NCBI GenBank assembly: GCA_033782935.1
Contig: JAWQEG010000509.1
Span: forward strand, 1,339,001 to 1,403,000
DNA from: Petrolisthes cinctipes
Lineage: Eukaryota; Arthropoda; Malacostraca; Decapoda; Porcellanidae
DNA length: 64,000 nucleotides
Reading direction: 5' to 3'
Below are positions 29,704 to 42,100 of this stretch, piece by piece. How positions within the stretch are numbered: the stretch's first letter is position 1; the number at the start of each line of letters is the position of its first letter. Below the pieces are notes generated by a model. The model was given only the letters and a program-made list of their open reading frames with translations. It was not told the DNA's origin and did not search any database. The translations under genes were made by a program, and so were the position numbers.

Positions 29704-32700
29704 CAGTGCTAGAATATTTTTAAAATATAGGCGCAAAACATGCTAAAAATCGATATTTTAAGTGTCCAAAGTCGATATGTGCATGCATCTTCTGTACCCG
29801 TTTATATCCCAAATTCAGGCTTAAAACACCCGAAAATTCGATATTTTGGGTTCCCAGAAGCGATCTGTACATACCTACTCCGTGTTAGAGTATTTTCAAA
29901 ATACAGGCCCAAAACATACAGAAAATCGATATTTTAGGTGGCCAAAAGTCGATATGTGCATGCATTTTCTGCACCCGTTTATATCCCAAATTCAACCTCA
30001 AAACACCCAAAAATTCGATATATTTGGGTCCCAGAAGCGATCTGTACATGCCTACTCAGTGCTAGAATGTTTTCAAAATATAGGCTCAAAACATACTAAA
30101 AATCGATATTTTAAGTGTCCAAAGTCGATTTGTGCATGCATCTTCTGTACCCGTTTATATCTCAAATTAAGGCTCAAAACATCCGAAAATTCGGTATTTT
30201 TCGGTGCTAGAAGCGATCTGTACATGCCTAGTCCTAGTTAGAATGATTCCAAAATACAGACCCAAAACATGCTCAAAATCGATATTTTAGGTGCCCAAAA
30301 GTCGATATGTGCATGCATCTTCTGTACCCGTTTATATCTCAAATTCAGGCTCAAAACACCAGAAAATTCGATATTTTGGGCTCCCAGAAGCGATCTGTAC
30401 ATGCCTACGCAGTGCTAGAATATTTTCAAAATACAGGCCCAAAACATGCAAAAAATCGATATTTTAGGTGCCCAAAGTCGATATCTCAAATTCAGGTTCA
30501 AAACACCCGAAAATTCGATATTTTGGGGTCCCAGAAGCGATCTGTACATGCCTACTCCGTGCTAGAGTATTTTTAATATACAGGCCCAAAACATACTGAA
30601 AATCGATCTTTTAGGTGCCCAAAAGTCGATATGTGTATGCATCTTCTGCACCCGTTTATATCCCAAATTCAGGCTTAAAAAACCCGAAAATTCGATATTT
30701 TTCAGTCCCAGAAGCGATCTGTACATGACTAGTCAGAGCTAGAATGTTTTCAAAATATAGGCTCAAAACATGCTAAAAATCGATATTTTAAGTGTGCATG
30801 CATCTTTTGTACCCGTTTATATATCAAAATCAGGCTCCAAACACCCGAAAATTCAATATTTTGAGGTCCCAGAAGCGATCTGTACATGCCTACTGAGATA
30901 CAGGCCCAAAACATGCTGAAAATCGATATTTTAGGTGCCCATAGTCAATATGTGTATGCGTCTTCTGCACATGTTTATACTTCAAATTCAGGCTCAAAAC
31001 ACCCGAAAATTCGATATTTTGGGGCCCCAGAAGGGATCTGTACATGCCTACTCAGTGCTAGATTAAATTCAAAATATAGGGCCAAAACATACTAAAAATC
31101 GATATTTTAGGTGCCCAAAAGTCGATACGTGCATGCATCTTCTGTACCCGTTTATATCCCAAATTCAGTCTCAAAACACCTGAAAATTCGAATTTTTTTG
31201 ATCCCAGAAGCAATCTCCACATGCATAGTCAGTGCTAGAATATTTTCAAAATACAGGCCCAAAACATGCTTAAAATCGATAATATAGGTGATCAAAGTCG
31301 ATATCTGCATGCATCTTCTGTTCCCGTTTATATCCCAAATTCAGGCTAAAAACACCTGAAAATTTCATTTTTTTGGGTCCCAGAAGCGATCTGTACATGC
31401 CTACTCAGTGTTAGAATATTTTCAAAATACAGGCCCAAAATAAGCTGAAAACCGATATTTTATGTGCCCAAAATCCATATGTGCATTCATCTTCTGTATC
31501 CGTTTATATCCCAAATTCAGGCTCAAAACACCCGAAAATTCGATATTTTTGGGTCTCAGAAGCAATCTGAACATGCTTTCACAATGCTAGAATACATTCA
31601 AAATATATGGCCAAAACATCCTGAAAATCGATACTTCAGGTGACCAAAGTCGATATGTGCATGTATCTTCAGTACCGGTTTCTATCTCAAATTCAGGCTC
31701 AAAACACCCGAAAATTCTATATTTTTGGGTCCTAGAAGCGATCTGTACATGCCTACTCCTAGTTAGAATGTTTTCAAGATACAGACCCAAAACATGCTTT
31801 AAAATCGATATTTTAGGTGCGCAAAAGTCGATATGTGCATGCATCTTCTGTACCCGTTTATATCTCTTTCAGGCTCAAAACCCCCGAAAATTCGATATTT
31901 TGGGGTCCAGAAGCGATCTGTACATGCCTACGCAGTGCTAGAATATTTTCAAAATACAGGCCCAAAACATGCTAAAAATCGATATTTAAGGAGCCCAAAG
32001 TCGATATCTCAAATTCAGGCCCAAGACACCCGAAAATTCGATATTTTGGGGTCCTAGAAGCGTTTTGTACATGCCTACTCCGTGTTAGAGTATTTTTAAT
32101 ATACAGGCCCAAAACATACTGAAAATCGATCTTTTAGGTGCCCAAAAGTCGATTTGTGTATGCATCTTCTGTACCCGTTTATATCTCAAATTCAACCTCA
32201 AAACACCCGACAATTCGATATTTTGGGGTCCCAGAAGCAAACTGTACATGCCTACTCAGTGCTAGAATATTTTTAAAATATAGGCGCAAAACATGCTAAA
32301 AATCGATATTTTAAGTGTCCAAAGTCGATATGTGCATGCATCTTCTATACCCGTTTATATCCCAAATTCAGGCTTAAAACACCCGAAAATTCGATATTTT
32401 GGGTTCCCAGAAGCGATCTGTACATACCTACTCCGTGTTAGAGTATTTTCAAAATACAGGCCCAAAACATACAGAAAATCGATATTTTAGGTGGCCAAAA
32501 GTCGATATGTGCATGCATTTTCTGCACCCGTTTATATCCCAAATTCAACCTCAAAACACCCAAAAATTCGATATATTTGGGTCCCAGAAGCGATCTGTAC
32601 ATGCCTACTCAGTGCTAGAATGTTTTCAAAATATAGGCTCAAAACATACTAAAAATCGATATTTTAAGTGTCCAAAGTCGATTTGTGCATGCATCTTCTG

Positions 32701-34748
32701 TACCCGTTTATATCTCAAATTAAGGCTCAAAACATCCGAAAATTCGGTATTTTTCGGTGCTAGAAGCGATCTGTACATGCCTAGTCATAGTTAGAATGAT
32801 TCCAAAATACAGACCCAAAACATGCTCAAAATCGATATTTTAGGTGCCCAAAAGTCGATATGTGCATGCATCTTCTGTACCCGTTTATATCTCAAATTCA
32901 GGCTCAAAACACCAGAAAATTCGATATTTTGGGCTCCCAGAAGCGATCTGTACATGCCTACGCAGTGCTAGAATATTTTCAAAATACAGGCCCAAAACAT
33001 GCAAAAAATCGATATTTTAGGTGCCCAAAGTCGATATCTCAAATTCAGGTTCAAAACACCCGAAAATTCGATATTTTGGGGTCCCAGAAGCGATCTGTAC
33101 ATGCCTACTCCGTGCTAGAGTATTTTTAATATACAGGCCCAAAACATACTGAAAATCGATCTTTTAGGTGCCCAAAAGTCGATATGTGTATGCATCTTCT
33201 GCACCCGTTTATATCCCAAATTCAGGCTTAAAAAACCCGAAAATTCGATATTTTTCAGTCCCAGAAGCGATCTGTACATGACTAGTCAGAGCTAGAATGT
33301 TTTCAAAATATAGGCTCAAAACATGCTAAAAATCGATATTTTAAGTGTGCATGCATCTTTTGTACCCGTTTATATATCAAAATCAGGCTCCAAACACCCG
33401 AAAATTCAATATTTTGAGGTCCCAGAAGCGATCTGTACATGCCTACTGAGATACAGGCCCAAAACATGCTGAAAATCGATATTTTAGGTGCCCATAGTCA
33501 ATATGTGTATGCGTCTTCTGCACATGTTTATACCTCAAATTCAGGCTCAAAACACCCGAAAATTCGATATTTTGGGGCCCCAGAAGGGATCTGTACATGC
33601 CTACTCAGTGCTAGATTAAATTCAAAATATAGGGCCAAAACATACTAAAAATCGATATTTTAGGTGCCCAAAAGTCGATACGTGCATGCATCTTCTGTAC
33701 CCGTTTATATCCCAAATTCAGTCTCAAAACACCTGAAAATTCGAATTTTTTTGATCCCAGAAGCAATCTCCACATGCATAGTCAGTGCTAGAATATTTTC
33801 AAAATACAGGCCCAAAACATGCTTAAAATCGATAATATAGGTGATCAAAGTCGATATCTGCATGCATCTTCTGTTCCCGTTTATATCCCAAATTCAGGCT
33901 AAAAACACCTGAAAATTTCATTTTTTTGGGTCCCAGAAGCGATCTGTACATGCCTACTCAGTGTTAGAATATTTTCAAAATACAGGCCCAAAATAAGCTG
34001 AAAACCGATATTTTATGTGCCCAAAATCCATATGTGCATTCATCTTCTGTATCCGTTTATATCCCAAATTCAGGCTCAAAACACCCGAAAATTCGATATT
34101 TTTGGGTCTCAGAAGCAATCTGAACATGCTTTCACAATGCTAGAATACATTCAAAATATATGGCCAAAACATCCTGAAAATCGATACTTCAGGTGACCAA
34201 AGTCGATATGTGCATGTATCTTCAGTACCGGTTTCTATCTCAAATTCAGGCTCAAAACACCCGAAAATTCTATATTTTTGGGTCCTAGAAGCGATCTGTA
34301 CATGCCTACTCCTAGTTAGAATGTTTTCAAGATACAGACCCAAAACATGCTTTAAAATCGATATTTTAGGTGCGCAAAAGTCGATATGTGCATGCATCTT
34401 CTGTACCCGTTTATATCTCTTTCAGGCTCAAAACCCCCGAAAATTCGATATTTTGGGGTCCAGAAGCGATCTGTACATGCCTACGCAGTGCTAGAATATT
34501 TTCAAAATACAGGCCCAAAACATGCTAAAAATCGATATTTAAGGAGCCCAAAGTCGATATCTCAAATTCAGGCCCAAGACACCCGAAAATTCGATATTTT
34601 GGGGTCCTAGAAGCGTTTTGTACATGCCTACTCCGTGTTAGAGTATTTTTAATATACAGGCCCAAAACATACTGAAAATCGATCTTTTAGGTGCCCAAAA
34701 GTCGATTTGTGTATGCATCTTCTGCACCCGTTTATATCCCAAATTCAA
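29643..34748 (+). repeat. 2,553-bp tandem segmental duplication inside the array (two copies)
   Basis: Copy 1 (about 29,643-32,195) and copy 2 (about 32,196-34,748) match base for base at an offset of exactly 2,553 bp. By eye I find only a few differences, such as TGTACCCG/TATACCCG near 29,797/32,350, TAGTCCTAGTT/TAGTCATAGTT near 30,235/32,788 and TATACTTCAAA/TATACCTCAAA near 30,979/33,532. Each copy holds about 15 monomers, including one diverged block (31,040-31,790 and 33,590-34,340). Both breakpoints lie within the 'CTCAAATTCA' part of a monomer, consistent with unequal exchange between monomers. Similarity is far higher here than between neighbouring monomers, so the event is recent. A duplicated assembly contig is the alternative. 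Confidence 0.92.
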
Positions 34749-34935
34749 CCTCAAAACACCCGAAAATTCGATATTATTCGGTAACAGAAGCGATCTGTAC
34801 ATGCCTACCCAGTGCTAGAATGTTTTCAAAATATAGGCTCAAAACATGCCAAAAATCGATATTTTAAGTGTCCAAAGTCGATATGTGCATGCATCTTCTG
34901 TACCCGTTTATATCTCAAATTCAGGCTCAAAACAC

Positions 34936-35809
34936 CCGAAAATTCGATATTTTTGGGTCCCAGAAGCGATCTGTACATGCCTACTCCGTGTTAGAGTATT
35001 TTCAAAATACAGGCCCAAAACATGCTGAAAATCGATATTTTAGGTACGCAAAGTCAATATGTGCATGCATTTTCTGTACCCGTTTATATCTCAAATTCAG
35101 GCTCAAAACACCCGAAAACTCGATATTTTGGGGTCCCAGAAGCGATCTGTACATGCTTACTCAGTGCTAGAATATTTTCAAAATATAGGCCCAAAACATG
35201 CTAAAAATCGATATTTTAGGTGCCCAAAGTCGATATCTCAAATTTATCCCCAAAACACCCGAAAATTCGATATTTTGGGGTCCCAGAAGCAATCTGTACA
35301 TGCCTACTCCTAGTAAGAATGTTTTCAAGATACACACCCAAAACATGCTCAAAATCGATATTTTAGGTGCCCAAAAGTCGATATGTGCATACATCTTCCG
35401 TACCTGTTTATATCTCAAATTCAGGCTCAAAACACCCGAAAATTCGATGTTTTTGGGTCCCAGAAGCGATCTGTACATGCCTACTCCGTGTTAGAGTATT
35501 TTCAAAATACAGGCCCAAAACATGCTGAAAATCGATATTTTAGGTACGCAAAGTCAATATGTGCATGCATTTTCTGTACCCGTTTATATCTCAAATTCAG
35601 GCTCAAAACACCCGAAAACTCGATATTTTGGGGTCCCAGAAGCGATCTGTACATGCTTACTCAGTGCTAGAATATTTTCAAAATATAGGCCCAAAACATG
35701 CTAAAAATCGATATTTTAGGTGCCCAAAGTCGATATCTCAAATTTATCCCCAAAACACCCGAAAATTCGATATTTTGGGGTCCCAGAAGCAATCTGTACA
35801 TGCCTACTC
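34936..35809 (+). repeat. 500-bp-period duplication (three monomers)
   Basis: The segment 34,936-35,309 is repeated at 35,436-35,809, an offset of exactly 500 bp. Both copies share the unusual 'TTTAGGTACGCAAAGTC' and 'CGAAAACTCGATATTTTGG' variants and the short monomer 'GTCGATATCTCAAATTTATC'. After 35,309 the first copy continues with a 'CTCCTAGTAAGAATG' monomer, while the second continues with 'CTCCGTGTTAGAGTATT'. The exchange therefore happened at homologous positions of different monomer classes. Confidence 0.88.
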
Positions 35810-38800
35810 CGTGTTAGAGTATTTTCAAAATACAGGCCCAAAACATACAGAAAATCGATATTTTAGGTGCCCAAAAGTCGATATGTGCATGCATCTTCTA
35901 TACCCGTTTATATCTCAAATTCAGGTTCCAAACGCCCGAAAATTCGATATTTTTTGGTCCCAGAAGCGATCTGTACATGCCTACTCCGATACAGGCCCAA
36001 AAGATGCTGAAAATCGATATTTTAAGTGCCCAAAGTCAATATGTGCATGCATCTTTAGTACCCGTTTATATCTCAAATTCAGGCTCAAAACACCCGAAAA
36101 TTCGGTATTTTTGGGTAATAGAAGCGATCTGTACATGCTTACTCCTAATTAGAATGTTTTCAAGATACAGACCAAAAACATGCTCAAAATCGATATTTTA
36201 GGTGCCCAAAAGTCTTCAGTACCTGTTTATATTTCAAATTCAGGCTCAAAACAACCGAAAATTTGATATTTTTGGGCCCAAGAAGCGATCTGTACATGCC
36301 TACTCCGAGTTAGAGTATTTTCAAACTACAGGCCCAAAACATGTTTAACATCGATATTTTAGGTGCCCAAAGTCAATATGTGCATGCATTTTCTGTATCC
36401 GTTTATATCTCAAATTCAGGCTCAAAACACCCGAAAATTCGATATTTTGGGGTCCCAGAAGCAATCTGTACATGCCTACTCCGTGCTAGAATATTTTCAA
36501 AATATAGGCCCAAAACATGCTAAAAATCGATATTTTAGGTGCCCAAAGTCGATATCTCAAATTCAGGCCTAAAACATCCGAAAATCGATATTTTGGGGTC
36601 CCAGAAGCGATCTGTACATGCCTACTCAGATAAAAGCCCAAAACATGCTGTAAATCGATATTTTAGGTTCCGAAAGTCAATATGTGTATGCATCTTCTGC
36701 ACTCGTTTATATCTCAAATTCAACGTCAAAACATCCGAAAATTTGATATTTTAGGGTCCCAGAAGCGATCTGTACATGCCTACTTATTGCTAGAATGTTT
36801 TCAAAATATAGGCTCAAAATATGCTAAAAATCGATATTTTAAGTGTCCAAAGTCGATATGTGAATGCATCTTCTTTACCTGTTTATATCTCAAATTCAGG
36901 CTCAAAACACCCGAAAATTCGGAATTTTTGGGTCCTAGAAGCAATCTGTACATGCCTACTCCTAAATAGAATGTTTTCGAGATTCAGACCCAAAACATGC
37001 TCAAAATCGATATTTTAGGTGCCCAAAAGTCGATATGTGCATGCATCTTCTGTACCCGTTTATATCTCAAATTCAGGCTCAAAACACCCGACAATTCGAT
37101 ATTTTGGGGTCCCAGAAGCGAACTGTACATGCCTACTCCGTGTTAGAGTAATTTCAAAATACAGGCCCAAAACATAGTGAAAATCGATCTTTTAGGTGCC
37201 AAAAAGTCGATATGTGCATGAATCTTCTGTACCCGTTTATATCTCAAATTCAGGCTCCAAACACCCGAAAATTCGATATTTTGGGGTCCCAGAAGCAATC
37301 TGTACATGCCTACTCAGTCCTAGAATGTTTTCAAAATATAGGCTGAAAACAAGCTAAAAATCGTTATTTTAAGTGTCCAAAGTCGATATGTGTATGCATC
37401 TTCTATACCCGTTTATATCTCAAATTCAGGCTCAAAACACACTAAAATTCGGTATTTTTGGGTAATAGAAGCGATCTGTACATGCTTACTCCTAATTAGA
37501 ATGTTTTCAAGATTCAGACCAAAAACCTGCTCAAAATCGATATTTTAGGTGCACAAAAGTCGATATGTGCATGCATCTTCAGTACCTGTTTATATCTCAA
37601 ATTCAGGCTCAAAACATCCGAAAATTCGATATTTTTGTGCCCAAGAAGCGATCTGTACATGCCTACTCAGTCCTAGAATGTTTTCAAAATATAGGCCCAA
37701 AACAAGCTAAAAATCGATATTTTAAGTGTCCAAAGTCAATATGAGCATGCATCTTCGGTACCCGTTTATATCTCAAATTCAGGCTCAAAACACCCGAAAA
37801 TTCGATTTTTTGAGGTCCCATAAGAAATCTGTACATGCCTACTTAGTGCTAGAATATTTTCAAAATAAAGGCCCAAAACATTCTAAAAATCGATATTTTA
37901 GGTGCCCAAAGTCGATATCTCAAATTCAGGCCTAAAACATCCGAAAATCGATATTTTGGGGTCCCAGAAGCGATCTGTACATGCCTACATAGACAAAAGC
38001 CCAAAACCAGCTGTAAATCGATATTTTAGGTTCCGAAAATCAATATGTGTATGCATCTTCTGCACTCGTTTATATCTCAAATTCACCGTCAAAACATCCG
38101 AAAATTTGATATTTTTGGGTCCCAGAAGCGATCTGTACATGCCTACTCAGTGCTAGAATGTTTTCAAAATATAGGCTGAAAATATGCTAAAAATCGATAT
38201 TTTAAGTGTCCAAAGTCGATATGTGAATGCATCTTCTTTACCTGTTTATATCTCAAATTCAGGCTCAAAACACCCGAAAATTCGGTATTTTTGGGTCCTA
38301 GAAGCAATCTGTACATGCCTACTCCTAGATAGAATGTTTTCGAGATTCAGACCCAAAACATGCTCAAAATCGATATTTTAGGTGCCAAAAAGTCGATATG
38401 TGCATGCATCTTCTGTACCCGTTTATATCTCAAATTCAGGCTCAAAACACCCGACAATTCGATATTTTTGGGTCCCAGAAGTGATCTGTACATGCCTACT
38501 CAGTGCTAGAATATTTTTAAAATATAGGCCCAAAACATGCTAAAAATCGATATTTTAAGTGTCCAAAGTCAATATGTGCATGCATCTTCTGTACCCGTTT
38601 ATATCTCAAATTCAGGCTCAAAACACCCGAAAATTCGATATTTTGGGGTCCCATAAGAGATCTTTACATGCCTACTTAGTGCTAGAATATTTTCAAAATA
38701 AAGGCCCAAAACATGCTAAAAATCGATATTTTAGGTGCCCAAAGTCGATATCTCAAATTCAGGCCTAAAACATCCGAAAATCGATATTTTGGGGTCCCAG

Positions 38801-39180
38801 AAGCGATCTGTACATGCCTACTCAGATAAAAGCCCAAAACATGCTGTAAATCGATATTTTAGGTTCCGAAAGTCAATATGTGTATGCAACTTCTGCACTC
38901 GTTTATATCTCAAATTCGACGTCAAAACATCCGAAAATTCGTTATTTTTGGGTCCCAGAAGCGATCTGTACATGCCTACTTAGTGCTAGAATGTTTTCAA
39001 AATATAGGCTCAAAATATGCTAAAAATCGATACTTTAGGTGCCCAAAGTCAATATCTCAAATTCAGGCCCAAAACACCCGAAAATTCGATATTTTAGGGT
39101 CCCAGAAGCGAACTGTACATGCATACTCCGTGTTAGAGTATTTTCAAAATACAGGCCCAAAACATACTGAAAATCGATCT

Positions 39181-42100
39181 TTTAGGTGCCCAAAAGTCGA
39201 TATGTGCATGCATCTTCTGTACCCGTTTATATCTCAAATTCAGGCTCCAAACACCCGAAAATTCTATATTTTGGGGTCCCAGAAGCGATCTGTTAGAGTA
39301 TTTTCAATATACAGGCCCAAAACATACTGAAAATCGATCTTTTAGGTGCCCAAAAGTCGATATGTGGAGGCTTCTGTACCCGTTTATATCTCAAATTCAG
39401 GCTCCAAACACCCGAAAATTCTATATTTTGGGGTCCCAGAAGTGATCTGTACATGCCTACTCAGATACAGACCCAAAACATGCTCAAAATCGATATTTTA
39501 GGAGCCCAAAAGTCGATATGTGCATGCATCTTCTGTACCCGTTTATATCTCAAATTCAGGCTCAAAACACCCGAAAATTCGATATTTTGGGGTCTCAAAA
39601 GCGATCTGTACATGCCTACTCAGTGCTAGAATATTTTTAAAATATAGGCCCAAAACATGCTAAAAATCGATATTTTAGGTGCCCAAAGTCGATATCTTAA
39701 ATTCAGGCCCAAAACACCCGAAAATTCGATATTTTGGGGTCCCAGAAGCGATCTGTCAGAGTATTTTCAATATACAGGCCCAAAACATACTGAAAATCGT
39801 TCTTTTAGGTGCCCAAAAGTCGATATGTGGATGTTTCTGTACCCGTTTATATCTCAAATTCAGGCTCCAAACACCCGAAAATTCGATATTTTGGGGTCCC
39901 AGAAGCGATCTGTACTTTCCTACTCCGTGATAGAATATTTTCAATATCCAGGCCCAAAACATGCTGAAAATCGATATTTCAAGTGACCAAAGTCAATATG
40001 TGTATGCATCTTCTGTACCCGTTTATATCTCAAATTCAGGCATCAAAACACCCGAAAATTCGATATTTTGGGGTCCCAGAAGCGATCTGTACATGACTAA
40101 TCAGTGCTAGAATATTTTCAAAATATAGGCCCAAAACATACTAAAAATCGATATTTTAGGTGACCAAAGTCGATATCTCAAATTCAGGCCCAAAACACCC
40201 GAAAATTCGATAATTTGTAATCCCAGAAGCGATCTCTACATGCCTACTCCGTGTTAGAGTATTTTCAAAATACAGGCCCAAAACATACAGAATATCGATA
40301 TTTTAGGTGTCCAAAAGTCGATATGTGCATGCATCTTCTGTACCCGTTTATATCTCAAATTAAAGATCCAAACACCCGAAAATTCGATATTTTTGGGTCC
40401 CAGAAGCGATCTGTATATGCCTACTCCGATACAGGCCCAAAACATGCTGAAAATCGATATTTTAGGTGCCCACAGGTAATATGTGTATGCATCTTCTGCA
40501 CTCGTTTATATCTCAAATTCAACCTCAAAACTCACGAAAATTCGAAATTTTGTTGTCCCAGAAGTGATCTGTACATGCCTACTCAGTGCTAGAATGTTTT
40601 CAAAATATAGGCCCAAAACATGCTAAAAATCGATATTTTAAGTGTTCAAAGTCGATATGTCCATGCATCTTCTGCACTCGTTTATATCTCAAATTCAACC
40701 TCAAAACTCCCGAAAATTCGATATTTTTGAGTCCCAGAAGCGATCTGTACATGCCTACTCAGTGCTAGAATGTTTTCAAGATACAGTCCCGAAACATGCT
40801 CAAAATCGATATTTTAGGTGTCCAAAAGTCGATATGTGCATGCATCTTCTGTACCCGTTTATATCTCAAATTCAGGCTCAAAACACCCGAAAATTCGAGA
40901 TTTTGGGGTCCCAGAAGCGATCTGTACATGCCTACTTAGTGCTAGAATATTTTCAAAATATTGGCCCAAAACATGCTAAAAATCGATATTTTAGGTGCCC
41001 AAAGTCAATATCTCAAATTCAGGCCCAAAACACCCGAAAATTCGATATTTTGGGGTCCCAGAAGCGAACTGTACATGCATACTCCGTGTTAGAGTATTTT
41101 CAAAATACAGGCCCAAAACATACTGAAAATCGATCTTTTAGGTGCCCAAAAGTCGATATGTGCATGCATCTTCTGTACCCGTTTATATCTCAAATTCATT
41201 CTCCAAACACCCGAAAATTCGATATTTTGGGGTCCCAGAAGCGATCTGTACATGCCTTCTCAGATCCAAGCCTAAAACATGCTGAAAATCGATATTTTAC
41301 GTGACCCAAGTCAACAATATGTGTATGCATCTTTTGCACCCGTTTATATCCCAAATTCAATCTCAAAACAACCGAAAATTCGATATTTTTGGGTCCCAGA
41401 AGCGATCTGTACGTGCCTACTCAGTGCTAGAATGTTTTCAAAATATAGGCTCAAAACATGCTAAAAATCTATATTCTAAGTGGCCAAAGTCGATATGTGC
41501 ATGCATCTTCTGTACCCGTTTATATCTCAAATTCAAGCTCAAAACACCCGAAAATTCGATATTTTGGGGTCCCTGAAGTGATCTGTACATGCCTACTTAG
41601 TGCTAGAATATTTTCAAAATATAGGCCCAAAACATACTAAAAATCGATATTTTAGGTGACCAAAGTCGAAATCTCAAATTCAGGCCCAAAACATCCGAAA
41701 ATTCGATATTTTGGGGTTCCAGAAGCGATCTGTACATGCCTACTCCCTGTTAGAGTATTTTCAAAATACAGGCCCAAAACATACAGAATATCGATATTTT
41801 AGGTGCCCAAAAGTCGATATGTGCATGCATTTTCAGTACCCGTTTATATCTGAAATTCAGGCCCAAAACACCCGAAAATTCGATATTTTGGGGTCCCAGA
41901 AGCGATCTGTACATACCTACTCCGTGTTAGATTATTTTCAAAATACAGGCCCAAAACATACAGAAAATCGATATTTTAGGTGCCCAAAAGTCGATATGTG
42001 CATGCATCTTCTGTACCCGTTTATATCTCAAATTCAGGCTCCAAACACCCGAAAATTCTATATTTTGGGGTCCCAGAAGCGATCTGTTAGAGTATTTTCA

